Shown here: positions 54,113 through 63,660 of the stretch, in pieces
Layout of the letters: every line of letters starts with the position of its first letter
Numbering within the stretch: position 1 is the first letter of the stretch
Source of the DNA: Leifsonia aquatica H1aii
GTDB lineage: Bacteria > Actinomycetota > Actinomycetes > Actinomycetales > Microbacteriaceae
Direction of reading: 5' to 3'
Length of the DNA stretch: 64,000 nucleotides
NCBI RefSeq assembly: GCF_000633535.1
Contig: NZ_AYMR01000009.1
Coordinates: forward strand, 372,001-436,000
Translations under genes and position numbers: made by a program
Notes under the pieces: generated by a model
What the model was told of the DNA's origin: nothing
What the model saw: only the letters and a program-made list of their open reading frames with translations
The model's database searches: none

Positions 54113-55125
54113 TGTCCGCTCCCGTCGTCCTCATCGCGGTCCCCGCCGGATTGCGGCCGCAATTCTTCGCCGACGGCGACGAGCGACGGCTCACGGACGC
54201 GGCGGCGCTGCTCGGCGGCGACCTCGTCGTGACCGAGTCGCTCGGCGACGCCCTCGCGGCGCTCGACCTCGCGGCCGTGCGCGTGCTCGTCGTGGCGTGG
54301 GGCGTCCCTCCGCTGGACGGGTCCGTCCTGGACCGGATGCCGGCGCTCGAGGTCGTCGCGCACTGCGGCGCGAGCATCCGGCCGTTCGCGACCCCGGAGC
54401 TGTTCGCACGCGGCGTGCTCGTCACCCAGGCGGGTGCGGCGATGGCGCGGTCGGTGGCGGAGGTGTCGCTCGCCTTCACGCTCGCGCTGCTGCACCGCCT
54501 CCCGCGCTTCGACCACGCCCTGCACGCCGGTGCCGAGTGGGAGGTCGCCGAGAGCGCGCCGACGCAGCACGAGCTGCTCGGTGCGCCGATCGGGGTGGTC
54601 GGCGCCTCCCGCACTGGCCGCGCCTACCTGGCTCTGCTCACCGCGCTCGGAGCGCGACCGCTGCTCGCCGACCCGACCATCGGAGCGGGCGAGGCGCGCG
54701 CCCTCGGCGCGGAGCCGGCGACGCTCGACACGCTGCTCGCGGAGAGCCGGATCGTCGCGCTGCACGCACCGAGCCTGCCGGAGACGCGCCGCATGATCGG
54801 GGCGCGCGAGCTCGCCCTGATGCCGGACGGCGCGGGCCTGGTCAACACCGCGCGCTCGTGGCTGGTGGATGAGGCGGCCCTGCTCGCCGAGCTGCGCACC
54901 GGCCGACTCGATGCCGCGATCGACGTCTTCGACGACGAGCCGCTGCCGGCCGACAGCCCGTTCCGCTCCCTGCCGAACGCGTTGCTCGTCCCGCACAAGG
55001 CCGCCGGGACGCGGGAGGGCCGGCTGCGCCAGGGCGCGACGGTCGTGGCCGAGGTCGAGCGGCACGCCGCGGGCCGTCCCCTCGAGCACGCGGTCACCGA
55101 GCAGGACCTGGAGCGGATGGCATGA
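54112..55125 (+). CDS. D-isomer 2-hydroxyacid dehydrogenase family protein
   Basis: 337 residues. NAD-binding GVVGASRTGRAYLALL (about 160-175) and catalytic set Arg in NTARSWLVDE, Glu in DDEPLP and His in VPHKAAGT. Typically reduces 2-oxo acids to D-2-hydroxy acids or the reverse, such as glyoxylate or hydroxypyruvate. Overlaps the next gene by 4 bp. Confidence 0.9.
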   Translation: MSAPVVLIAVPAGLRPQFFADGDERRLTDAAALLGGDLVVTESLGDALAALDLAAVRVLVVAWGVPPLDGSVLDRMPALEVVAHCGASIRPFATPELFARGVLVTQAGAAMARSVAEVSLAFTLALLHRLPRFDHALHAGAEWEVAESAPTQHELLGAPIGVVGASRTGRAYLALLTALGARPLLADPTIGAGEARALGAEPATLDTLLAESRIVALHAPSLPETRRMIGARELALMPDGAGLVNTARSWLVDEAALLAELRTGRLDAAIDVFDDEPLPADSPFRSLPNALLVPHKAAGTREGRLRQGATVVAEVERHAAGRPLEHAVTEQDLERMA

Positions 55126-56069
55126 GCGGGCCGACGGTGGCGTTCGCGGGCGCGGCGCACTCCCATCCCTTCGCGGACGCGGCGAACCTGATCGCGCGCG
55201 GCGCGGAGGTGACGGGCGTGTGGGAGCCGGACGATCCCGGCCGCCGCCGTGACTTCGCGGCGCGGTTCGGGGCGACCGAGCACGACGCGCTCGATCGCCT
55301 GCTCGCCGACCGTCCCGGCCTCGTCGTCGCCACCCCGCGCACGCCGCGCGCCCCGATGGTCCTGGCGGCGTGCGCCGAAGCGGGGATCCCGGTGTTCTTC
55401 AACAAGACCGTCGCCGCCTCCACCGACGCGCTGGCGGCGTTCGACGCGGCGGCGGCCTCGGGCACGCGCGTGGCGTCGTCATCCGTGCTGCGCTTCGCGC
55501 CGGCCGTCCTGGCGTTCGCCGCAGGCCTCGCGCGCAGCCGCGTGCGGGCGGTCGAGGTGATCGCCCAGCACGACATCTCCGGATTCCTGGTGCCCGAACG
55601 TGCCTGGCAGGACGACCCGGCGAGCGGAGGCGGCACCCTGATCTCGATCGGCGTGCACGCCGTGGACCTCGTCGACGCGGTGCTGCCCGCCGCGGAGCCC
55701 GCAGCGGCATCCGCTGTGCTCGCCGCCGCGACCCTCGTGGACGTCCACTCCACCGCCGGCGGCCTGCCGACCCGGTCGGAGTCCGTCGCCGTGGTGCGCG
55801 CGGACACGGCCGACGGAGTCCCCGTGACCGCCACGATCAGCGGCGTGCCCGGACCGGACCGCTACGCGATGCGCGTCGCGGCCGACGACGGCCTGCACGA
55901 GCTGGCGCTCGGCGACGGCGACGACCTCGGCTACGCCGGTCTCGCCGACGCGCTGATCGCCTTCGCGACGGGCGGGCCGGCGCCCGTCCCGTGGCACCGG
56001 ACCTCGGCCGGCTACCGGCTGCTGCTGGCGGCGGGGACCCGCACGCGTGGAGCGGAGGGGGGCGTATGA
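55122..56069 (+). CDS. Gfo/Idh/MocA-family oxidoreductase (2)
   Basis: 315 residues, a short form. The Rossmann motif reads AFAGAAHSHPFADA, so the usual GxGxxG is altered to GAAHSH. NKTVAA replaces the EKP motif, keeping the Lys; SIGVHAVDLVDAV is in the C-terminal domain. Possibly a sugar-acid dehydrogenase with altered cofactor binding. Overlaps both neighbours by 4 bp. Confidence 0.82.
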   Translation: MSGPTVAFAGAAHSHPFADAANLIARGAEVTGVWEPDDPGRRRDFAARFGATEHDALDRLLADRPGLVVATPRTPRAPMVLAACAEAGIPVFFNKTVAASTDALAAFDAAAASGTRVASSSVLRFAPAVLAFAAGLARSRVRAVEVIAQHDISGFLVPERAWQDDPASGGGTLISIGVHAVDLVDAVLPAAEPAAASAVLAAATLVDVHSTAGGLPTRSESVAVVRADTADGVPVTATISGVPGPDRYAMRVAADDGLHELALGDGDDLGYAGLADALIAFATGGPAPVPWHRTSAGYRLLLAAGTRTRGAEGGV

Positions 56070-56989
56070 CCGGGATCCGCGTCGCGACCGCCGCCGACGA
56101 ACCGGGGATCCTGGCCGTCTGGGACGAGGCCTTCGGCGAGCCGGACATGGCCCCGCGCTGGCGTCTCGACCCGAACCGCCGCTCCTGGACCCTCGTCGCC
56201 GTCGACGGTGAGGACGTGCTCGGCGCGGTCTCCCTCGTCGACCAGAGGAGGCGCACCGCGCACGGCAGGATCGCCCCGGTGCTCGGCCTCGCCAATGTCG
56301 GTGTCGCCGTGCGCGCCCGTGGCCGCGGGCTCGCGCGTGCCCTCACGGACGCGTCCGTCGCGTTCGGGCGGCGCGCCGGCTACGACTGGTCCCTGCTCTT
56401 CACCGGGACACCCGGGGTATACGCCCCGAGCGGCTACGAGCAGTTCGGCCAACGCCGTCGGCGTGTCGGCTCTCTGCTCGCGACCGCGGAGTCGTCGGGC
56501 AGGCCCGCCCGGCTGCGGGCGGGAGGCGCCGAACTGCTCGCCGCTGCCGGCATCGCCGCCCTGCACGACCGCGACGCGGACCGGCCGCTGACCGTCGTCC
56601 GCGACGCGCTCGCCTGGCGCCGGACCCGCTCCTGGTACGCGGCCTGCCGGGTCCACGTGCTCGACGGCGCGGACGGCCTGCCGGTGGCGTATGCGGTCAC
56701 GCGGACCGGCGACGAGCCGGCTCTGCTGGAGGCGGCGGGGGACCGCGCAGCGCTCGCGGCGCTCGGGCAGGTGGTCCGGGACGGACTCCGACGCTCCGGA
56801 GCAGTGTCCGTGTCCATCGAGGTCCCGAGCGGCGAGCCGTACGACGACCTCGTCGCCGCGCTCGTCGTCGACCCGGTCTCCGTCCCCGACGACACCGGGA
56901 TGTTCCACCCCCTCGACGGCGACGCCCCCACCGTGCGCGAGACGCTCGAGCATCCTCGCGCCTTCCACTGGACGGGGGACTACCTGTGA
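56066..56989 (+). CDS. GNAT-family N-acetyltransferase
   Basis: 307 residues. GNAT domain in the first half with the acetyl-CoA motif VAVRARGRGLARALTDAS (about 76-93), then YAPSGYEQFGQ. The second half (about 150-307) may be a second degraded GNAT fold, as in Eis-like proteins. Substrate unknown; acetylation of an amino sugar from the imported glycan is a possibility. Confidence 0.82.
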   Translation: MTGIRVATAADEPGILAVWDEAFGEPDMAPRWRLDPNRRSWTLVAVDGEDVLGAVSLVDQRRRTAHGRIAPVLGLANVGVAVRARGRGLARALTDASVAFGRRAGYDWSLLFTGTPGVYAPSGYEQFGQRRRRVGSLLATAESSGRPARLRAGGAELLAAAGIAALHDRDADRPLTVVRDALAWRRTRSWYAACRVHVLDGADGLPVAYAVTRTGDEPALLEAAGDRAALAALGQVVRDGLRRSGAVSVSIEVPSGEPYDDLVAALVVDPVSVPDDTGMFHPLDGDAPTVRETLEHPRAFHWTGDYL

Positions 56990-57035
56990 CCGGCACCGCA
57001 GCCGCCTCTTCCGCCATCGATCGAACGGAGCACGC

Positions 57036-58415
57036 ATGACCGAGCTGGGCGCACGCCTCGCCGTCCCGCGCACCGACGCCCCGGTGGGCGTCGCCCGGCG
57101 GGACGTCACACCGCCGACGGGCATCCGGGCGAAGAACTGGGGACCGGCCGACTGGGAGCGTTCCGAAGGTGCGCACCGGCCCTTCACCGCGACGGCCCTC
57201 GCGCTCGGCGCGGACGACCCGCTCGTGCTGGTCGCGGTCGACGGGACGTGGTGGCGCCGCGTCGACGACGAGCGCGCCGTGCGCGGCCGGGTGCTCGACG
57301 CGCTCGGTCTGAGCGAGGAGCGCCTGATCATCGCCTTGTCGCACACCCACGCCGGAGCCGTGCTCTGCAGCGCCGACGCCGGCCTCCCCGGCGGGGAACT
57401 GATCCCCGGCTACCTCGAGTCGCTCGCCGACGGCATCGCGGCCGCCGCGCGCGAGGCGCTCGAGAACCGCGTGGCCGGCCACGTGGACTGGACGACCGGC
57501 CGCTGCGCGCTCGCCGCCGACCGCGAGCTCGACATCGACGGCCGTGCCCTGGTCGGCTACAACCCCGAGGCCGCTCCGGCCGACGACACGGTGCTGGTCG
57601 GCCGGATCACCGACGCCGCCGGACGACCCCTCGCGACGATCGTCAACTACGCGTGCCATCCCACGACACTCGCCTGGCAGAACCGGCTCGTCTCGCCGGA
57701 CTATGTCGGGGCGATGCGCGAGCTGGTGGAGGCGCAGACGGGCGCACCCGTGCTCTTCCTGCAAGGGGCGTCGGGCGAGCTGGCCCCGCGCGAGCAGTAC
57801 ACGGGCGACACAGGTGTCGCCGACCGTCACGGGCGCGCACTCGGCCACGCCGTGCTCGCCGCGCTCGAACTGCTGCCCGCGCCCGCGGCCGAGCTCGAGC
57901 TGAGCGGCGTGGTGGAGTCGGGTGCACCGCTCGGGATGTGGACCGAGGCGGAGCAGGAGCCCGCCACGGCCATCGCGGCCGTGCGGGCGGAGGTCGAGCT
58001 GGAGTTGAACGAGCTCCCGACTCTCGACGAGCTCGCCCGCCGCTGGGCGGACATCGACCCGCGCAGCCGCGAGGAACGCCTCGGCCGCGCACGCAACCTC
58101 CGCGACGGCTACATCGACGGTCCGACCGTGCAGCATCCGTTCTGGGCCTGGCGGCTCGGCGATGCCCTGCTCGTGGGTCATCCCGGGGAGGCGTACTCGG
58201 CGTTCCAGACCGGCGTGCGTGCTGCGGCCGGCGCCCACCCCGTCGTGGTGCTGAACCTCGCGAACGGGCCGGGCTTCGTCTACCTCCCGACCGACGAGGC
58301 CTACCGCCGCGGGGCCTACCAGGCCTGGCAGACGCCGCTCGCACCGGGCGGCCTCGACCGTCTCACGGCCGCCGTGTCCGCGACCCTCCACGAGATCGCG
58401 GGAGCAGAGCGATGA
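57036..58415 (+). CDS. Neutral/alkaline ceramidase-like hydrolase
   Basis: 459 residues, ceramidase N-terminal-like family. RRDVTPPTGIRA near the start, SHTHAGAVL and NYACHPTTL as likely zinc-binding histidines, and GVADRHGRALG. No signal peptide, so cytosolic. In the family the metal site cleaves amide bonds; such proteins are also common in sugar-utilisation clusters where ceramide is unlikely. Own ribosome site (ACGGAG); 4-bp overlap into the next gene. Confidence 0.8.
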   Translation: MTELGARLAVPRTDAPVGVARRDVTPPTGIRAKNWGPADWERSEGAHRPFTATALALGADDPLVLVAVDGTWWRRVDDERAVRGRVLDALGLSEERLIIALSHTHAGAVLCSADAGLPGGELIPGYLESLADGIAAAAREALENRVAGHVDWTTGRCALAADRELDIDGRALVGYNPEAAPADDTVLVGRITDAAGRPLATIVNYACHPTTLAWQNRLVSPDYVGAMRELVEAQTGAPVLFLQGASGELAPREQYTGDTGVADRHGRALGHAVLAALELLPAPAAELELSGVVESGAPLGMWTEAEQEPATAIAAVRAEVELELNELPTLDELARRWADIDPRSREERLGRARNLRDGYIDGPTVQHPFWAWRLGDALLVGHPGEAYSAFQTGVRAAAGAHPVVVLNLANGPGFVYLPTDEAYRRGAYQAWQTPLAPGGLDRLTAAVSATLHEIAGAER

Positions 58416-60583
58416 CCGACGGCACACGTCGGGGCCTCCTCGTCGGCCTCGGCGCGGTGGCGCTGGGCGGCGCCGGACTCCTCTCCCAGGGAACGGCCGA
58501 GCCCGCAGCGGCCGCGGCGCCCGCCTCCGACGGGGGAGGGGGATCGCCGAGGATCGTCCGCACGGTCGCAGACCTCGGCCGTCATAAAGCGCAGACCGGC
58601 CAGCTCGCGATCGCGTCCGGCTACCGATCGCCCGGCGACGCCGGGACGCTCGTCTACGTGGGAGCCCAGCGCTCAGAGGCACATCCGAACGGCGGCACGA
58701 TCGTCGCCGGACGCAGCGGCACCGTGTGGCGGCTGCTGCACGACGGTACGGTCGACTTCCGCGTGTTCGGCGTGCTCGGCCCCGAGACCCCGGCCGACGA
58801 CGCTCTCGACGCCCTGCTCGCCGACCCCGCGGTGCAGCGGATCGAGGCGCGGACCGATCTCCGCTTCGTCCGACGGCACACCTCCAGCCGTTCGGGGATC
58901 GAGCTCGACTTCGGCGGTCACCTCGTCACGACCGACGGCATCGAACCGAACACCCACGACAACCCGTTCGGCGCGGTGCTGTTCTTCACGGGGAAGCCGT
59001 CAGGAGCCGCCGTCGAGTACGCGCTCCCGGAAGCGTGGGCCGAGCTGACCGACGCCGTCGCCGTGCCCGACGCGAGCGCGTTCCCGATCGACTCGTGGTG
59101 GGCCGTCCAGTGCGACGAGGTCGCGGGAGGCGGTGCCGACGAGCGCGAGCTCCAGCGGTTCGTGCGCGTCACCCAGCGGATCGACGGGACGCACATCCGG
59201 GTCGACTATCTCAACGGCTGGCCGCTGGAGAAGGGCCGCCGGCTGCGCTGGCGCGGGATCGCACCGGTCGAGCGGGTGCGCATCCACCGCATGCGCTTCC
59301 TCGGCGCCGGCCCGTTCGACGGGCCGACCGACGGCTCGCTTCCCGACCCCCGCGAGATCACCGGTTCGCATCCCGTCGCGTTCGAGTACGCCGTGCACTG
59401 CGACGTCGCGGACATCCACGCCTCGCAGACCTGGTGGCAGGTGATCATGCGGCGCTGGAACAGCCACTTCGTCACCGAGCGCTGCTCGCTGGAGAACCCG
59501 CCGACGGTCTTCTACGGCGGCGCCGGCTACCTCACGCAGCAGATCTACTGCCTCTACGGCACGGTGCGCGACTGCCGCAGCTCGAACGCGCGCCACCTCA
59601 ACGACCTGACCGCGAGTGCGTACTGCCTGGTCGAGAACTGCCACGGCGACGGCGACGACCAGGGCGGCAACCCGTTCACGACGCACGGCCAGTACGAGCA
59701 CGACCTCACCTTCGTCGGCAACTCCGGCCTGATGGACATCGCCAACTCCGGCGCGCAGTGGGGGACGAGCGCCAAGCGGATCACCGTGCGCGACCACACC
59801 TGCTCGTGGTTCGTGGCGAGCACCAAGATCACCGACCTGACGCTGGAGAACGTGCACGTCCTCCCGCGCAGCACGTTCGACCCGCAGGCGACGCTGACGA
59901 TCAACGCCGACGGCGCCCAGCTGCGCGGCTGCATCGCCGGGCTCTTCGCTGTCGGCCAGCGCAGCAGCAGGTCCGCCCGTCCCACAGTGATCGAGGACTG
60001 CACGTTCTCGTTGCCGAAGGGCCAGGTGCTCGTGCAGACCCCCGTCACCGCCACGGTCACCTTCTCGGGCTGCCGCATCGACGGCGTGGACGGCACGGTG
60101 GCCCGCGGATCCGGTGCGTTGCGGTTCGTCGACTGCGCCCTGAGCGGTCCGGCGGCGGGCGACCCGTTCCAGATCGCGAGTGCCGACCTGACGATCCGGG
60201 GCGGGAGCGCAGAAGGCGTCGCCCTGGTCGCGACCGCCGTGCGCGACCAGCGCGTGACCCTCGACGGCACCCGTTTCGCGACCACCCGCACGTCCGCGCC
60301 GACCGTCGCCCGCGGCGACGGTCCCGGCACGGTCTCCTGGCGGATCGACGGGATCGCGTCCGACGCGCCCGCCGGGACGCCGCATCTCGCGATCGAGCGC
60401 GGGACGAACCACCTCCGCCTCACGGGCGCCGAACTCACCGGCGGCGCTCTGAGACTCCCGGCGGCGGGGTTCGGCTCCGGCTCGACCCTGCTCTACGACG
60501 GTGCGACCGAGCGCCGCGTCGAGCGGACCCTACCCGAACCGACGAACCGCATCCTCGTCGGCGACGTCGTCGTCGCCGACTGA
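58412..60583 (+). CDS. Tat-exported right-handed beta-helix protein A
   Basis: 723 residues. A twin-arginine signal (RRGLLVGLG at 6-14) then an Ala-rich cleavage region near 30-37. The body is rich in short beta-repeats with stacked Asn, Ser, Thr and Gly, as in parallel beta-helix polysaccharide lyases and tailspikes. The best-conserved part with its neighbour B is ~365-515, with NCHGDGDD (409-416) and THGQYEHD (424-431), dense in His, Asp and Glu. I do not recognise a known lyase family; exported glycan-degrading enzyme is inferred from fold, export and neighbours. Confidence 0.72.
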   Translation: MTDGTRRGLLVGLGAVALGGAGLLSQGTAEPAAAAAPASDGGGGSPRIVRTVADLGRHKAQTGQLAIASGYRSPGDAGTLVYVGAQRSEAHPNGGTIVAGRSGTVWRLLHDGTVDFRVFGVLGPETPADDALDALLADPAVQRIEARTDLRFVRRHTSSRSGIELDFGGHLVTTDGIEPNTHDNPFGAVLFFTGKPSGAAVEYALPEAWAELTDAVAVPDASAFPIDSWWAVQCDEVAGGGADERELQRFVRVTQRIDGTHIRVDYLNGWPLEKGRRLRWRGIAPVERVRIHRMRFLGAGPFDGPTDGSLPDPREITGSHPVAFEYAVHCDVADIHASQTWWQVIMRRWNSHFVTERCSLENPPTVFYGGAGYLTQQIYCLYGTVRDCRSSNARHLNDLTASAYCLVENCHGDGDDQGGNPFTTHGQYEHDLTFVGNSGLMDIANSGAQWGTSAKRITVRDHTCSWFVASTKITDLTLENVHVLPRSTFDPQATLTINADGAQLRGCIAGLFAVGQRSSRSARPTVIEDCTFSLPKGQVLVQTPVTATVTFSGCRIDGVDGTVARGSGALRFVDCALSGPAAGDPFQIASADLTIRGGSAEGVALVATAVRDQRVTLDGTRFATTRTSAPTVARGDGPGTVSWRIDGIASDAPAGTPHLAIERGTNHLRLTGAELTGGALRLPAAGFGSGSTLLYDGATERRVERTLPEPTNRILVGDVVVAD

Positions 60584-60601
60584 TCGAAAGGACCCTGCTC
60601 C

Positions 60602-62815
60602 ATGACCAGCTCCTCGGTTCCACCCACCGGCGCCCGCCGCTCCCGCGGCGACCGTCGCGCCGACGCCACGCCCGCCGTGGACGCGCCCCGCTCCGGCAGT
60701 CGTCGCGGCCTCCTCGTCGGCCTCGGCGCCGCCGCCATCGGCGGCGTGACCGCGGTCGGCGGCTTCGGACCGGGCGACCCGGCCACCGCCGCCGCGGTGC
60801 AGGCGACCGCCGCCTCCTCCGGCTCGCTCCGTCAGGTGCGCGTCGCCGGCGACCTCGCGACGGTCAAAGCGAAGGACGGCGAGATCGCCATCGCCTCCGG
60901 GTATCACCAGCCCGGCGACGTGGGCGGCCTGATCTACCGCGGAGCCTCCGGCCAGGGCAAGACGCCCAACGGCGGGACGGTGCTGGCCGGCAAGAACGGC
61001 ACCGTGTGGCTGCTCGTGCACCAGGGCACGGTCGAGTTCCGCCAGTTCGGGATCATGGGACCGGACGCCCCCGCCGACGCCGCACTGGAGGCGATGGTCG
61101 GCGACGCCTCCATCGCCCGGATCGAAGGGCACACCGACCTCAACTTCGTGAAGCGACACAAGCTGGTCCGCTCGCACCTCGAGCTCGACTTCGGCGGCCA
61201 CCTGATGACGACCGAGGGCATCGAGAACGCCGGGAACGACGACCCGTTCGCGGCGGTGATGTTCTTCCAGGGCGTCCTGTCGTCCGAGACGCAGACCGCG
61301 ACGCTGTCGGCGGCCGTCCCCGATCTCGGCGACATCTTCGAGGTCGCCGACTCGTCGTGGTTCGCGGTCGACTCCTGGTACACGGCCGAGGTGAACGCGC
61401 TCAGCGGACGCTGGGAGCGCGAGCTGCAGAAGCTCGTGCAGGTGACCCAGATCGTCGACGCGACGCACATCCGCGTCGACTACAAGAACGGGTGGCCGCT
61501 GGCGAAAGGCCGCACGATCACCTGGACGCGGGTCACGCCGGTCGAGGGCGTCCGGATCGCCAATCTCGTCTTCCGCGGCAAGGGGACCGACCAGTTCACC
61601 GGCTCCCACCCGATCGCGTTCGAATTCGCGGTGCGCTGCGACGTCGAGAACATCGTCGGCTCGCTGACGTTCTGGCCGCTGATCATGCGGCGCTGGAACA
61701 CCTTCTACTCGACGATCGGCTGCACCCTGTCGAACCCGACCTCCGTGACCTACGGCGGCGCCGGCTACCTGACCCAGCAGATCTACTGCCTCTACGGCTA
61801 CGTGGCCAACTGCCACACCTCCAATGCCCGGCACCTCAACGACTTCACGGCGAGCGCGTACTCGATGGTCGAGAACTGTCACGGCGACGGGGACGACGAA
61901 GGCCCCTTCGTCACGCACGGCCAGTACGAGCACGACCTCACCTACACCGGCAACTCGGGCCTGATGACGTTCGCCAACTCCGGCGCGGCGTGGGGTTCGG
62001 CCGCCAAGCGCATCACCGTGCGCAAGCACGTCTGCTCGTGGTTCGTCGCCCGGGTGAAGGTCACCGATCTGACCCTCGAGGACGTGCGTGTGATCGGCAA
62101 GCCCAGCCTGGCCGGCTCCGGGATGCTGTGGATCAACGCCGACGGCGCCCGGCTCACCGGGTGCACGGCCGACAGCACCCTGGTGATCACCCAATCGTCG
62201 ACGGCCTCCACCCGGCCGACCGTGATCCGCGACTCCTGGTTCGGATTCGCCGCGCCGGGCAGCCTGACGGACGCGAGTGTGAAGGTCCCGGTGACGTTCG
62301 AGAACACGACGCTCGAGAACGTCGGCGGCATGAAGATCCTGGGCGCAGGCGAGGTCACGTTCCGCGGGTCGACGCTCCGGGCGCCGGCCGGGTCGGATGC
62401 GGTGCAGACGGCCTCGGCGCGCACCCGGCTCACCGGCACGACGCTCGACAACGTGTCGCTCCAGGCGGTCGGGACCGCCGAGCAGACCATCGAGGTCACC
62501 GCGGGAAGCGTCGTCACCGGCGCCGGCGGGACCGCCATCGGGCGCGGCGGGGACAAGGCGCTCACCCTGCTGCTGGCCGACAGCTCGTTCGCCCGCTCGG
62601 AGTCGGGCGGCAAACACGTCTCGCTCACCGGCGGCTCGAACCACTACCGTGCCACGGGCTGCCGGTTCGAGGGCGGTGCGATCGAGCTCACGTCCGGCGG
62701 GTTCGGCGGGTCGTCGACCCTGCTGCACACCGTGAACGTGGAAAGCTCGGTGACGCGCAGCGGATTCCCCGCGGACTCCGCACGCATCGTGACCGCCGGC
62801 AACCTCACCGTCTGA
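60602..62815 (+). CDS. Tat-exported right-handed beta-helix protein B (paralogue of A)
   Basis: 737 residues. Tat signal SRRGLLVGLG (33-42) after a longer charged N-terminus. Collinear with protein A over most of its length. Shared blocks include GGAGYLTQQIYCLYG, SSNARHLND, NCHGDGDD (425-432), THGQYEHD (438-445), GNSGLM and KRITVR-x-H-x-CSWFVA. It lies 18 bp downstream of A on the same mRNA, so the pair arose by tandem duplication. Probably acts on related linkages of the same outside polymer. Confidence 0.72.
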   Translation: MTSSSVPPTGARRSRGDRRADATPAVDAPRSGSRRGLLVGLGAAAIGGVTAVGGFGPGDPATAAAVQATAASSGSLRQVRVAGDLATVKAKDGEIAIASGYHQPGDVGGLIYRGASGQGKTPNGGTVLAGKNGTVWLLVHQGTVEFRQFGIMGPDAPADAALEAMVGDASIARIEGHTDLNFVKRHKLVRSHLELDFGGHLMTTEGIENAGNDDPFAAVMFFQGVLSSETQTATLSAAVPDLGDIFEVADSSWFAVDSWYTAEVNALSGRWERELQKLVQVTQIVDATHIRVDYKNGWPLAKGRTITWTRVTPVEGVRIANLVFRGKGTDQFTGSHPIAFEFAVRCDVENIVGSLTFWPLIMRRWNTFYSTIGCTLSNPTSVTYGGAGYLTQQIYCLYGYVANCHTSNARHLNDFTASAYSMVENCHGDGDDEGPFVTHGQYEHDLTYTGNSGLMTFANSGAAWGSAAKRITVRKHVCSWFVARVKVTDLTLEDVRVIGKPSLAGSGMLWINADGARLTGCTADSTLVITQSSTASTRPTVIRDSWFGFAAPGSLTDASVKVPVTFENTTLENVGGMKILGAGEVTFRGSTLRAPAGSDAVQTASARTRLTGTTLDNVSLQAVGTAEQTIEVTAGSVVTGAGGTAIGRGGDKALTLLLADSSFARSESGGKHVSLTGGSNHYRATGCRFEGGAIELTSGGFGGSSTLLHTVNVESSVTRSGFPADSARIVTAGNLTV

Positions 62816-62874
62816 ACCACCGCTCCGACCGCGGCCTGAATCGCCGCACCACGGCACCACTGGAAGGAACCCCC

Positions 62875-63660
62875 ATGCCCGCATCCGCATCCGAAACGGC
62901 CGCCCCCGCTCCCGTCGCCCTCGTCACCGGAGGCGCGGCCGGCATCGGCTGGGAGATCGGCAAGCGCCTCGTGGCCGACGGCTACCGCGTCGTCGCCGCC
63001 GACCTCGTGCCGGGGCTGACCGCGACCGAGCCGGAGGCGGGGATCGTGCACCGCCGGCTCGATGTCACCGACCCGGCGGACGTCGACGCCGTGTTCGGCG
63101 GCGTCGTCGCCGAGTTCGGCAGGCTCGACGCCGTGGTCAACAACGCCGGGATCCAGCGTCACCGAGCGATCGAGGATCTCGCGTGGGACGAGTGGAAGGC
63201 CGTGGTCGACGTGAACCTGCACGGGGTCTTCCTCTGCCTCCAGGCCGCCGGCCGGCACATGCTGGCGGCCGGGGGCGGCCGGATCGTCAACATCTCGTCG
63301 ATCTCGTCCCGCGGCTCGGCCGGCCGGGCGCCCTACGCCTCGACCAAGGCGGCGGTGATCGGTCTGACCGCGACGGCGGGCGCAGAGTGGGCCGCGCGAG
63401 GCGTGCGTGTCAACGCGGTCGCGCCGGGCTACGTCGACACCGGGGTGTTCCGGCAGGGCGTCGCGGCCGGGACGCTGAGCGAGGAGACCATCCTCGCCCG
63501 CATCCCGGCCGGTCGGCTCGCGCAGGCGGCCGAGATCGCCGCGACGGTGTCGTTCCTGCTCTCCGACCAGGCGAGCTACTTCGCCGGGCAGACCCTGTAC
63601 GCCGACGGCGGCTTCATGGTCGACTACGGCGTGCCGCTCGCGTCGGTGCCGAAGCCGTGA
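62875..63660 (+). CDS. Short-chain dehydrogenase/reductase (sugar-acid type)
   Basis: 261 residues, classical SDR: TGGAAGIGWEIGKRL, NNAGI, Ser in NISSISS and YASTK. Ends ...GQTLYADGGFMVDYG as in gluconate 5-dehydrogenase/KduD-like enzymes. Likely oxidises or reduces a sugar-acid intermediate. GGAAGG site before the ATG; GTGA overlap with the next gene. Confidence 0.9.
   Translation: MPASASETAAPAPVALVTGGAAGIGWEIGKRLVADGYRVVAADLVPGLTATEPEAGIVHRRLDVTDPADVDAVFGGVVAEFGRLDAVVNNAGIQRHRAIEDLAWDEWKAVVDVNLHGVFLCLQAAGRHMLAAGGGRIVNISSISSRGSAGRAPYASTKAAVIGLTATAGAEWAARGVRVNAVAPGYVDTGVFRQGVAAGTLSEETILARIPAGRLAQAAEIAATVSFLLSDQASYFAGQTLYADGGFMVDYGVPLASVPKP

Noticed and set aside
57248-60583. The 5' third of a 1111-codon open frame on the plus strand
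   Set aside because: Only the part from 58412 (beta-helix protein A) is real; the first part is an Arg/Ala-rich shadow of the ceramidase-like gene.
58412-62815. Beta-helix proteins as phage tailspikes
   Set aside because: They carry Tat export signals and sit in a metabolic operon with no phage genes nearby.
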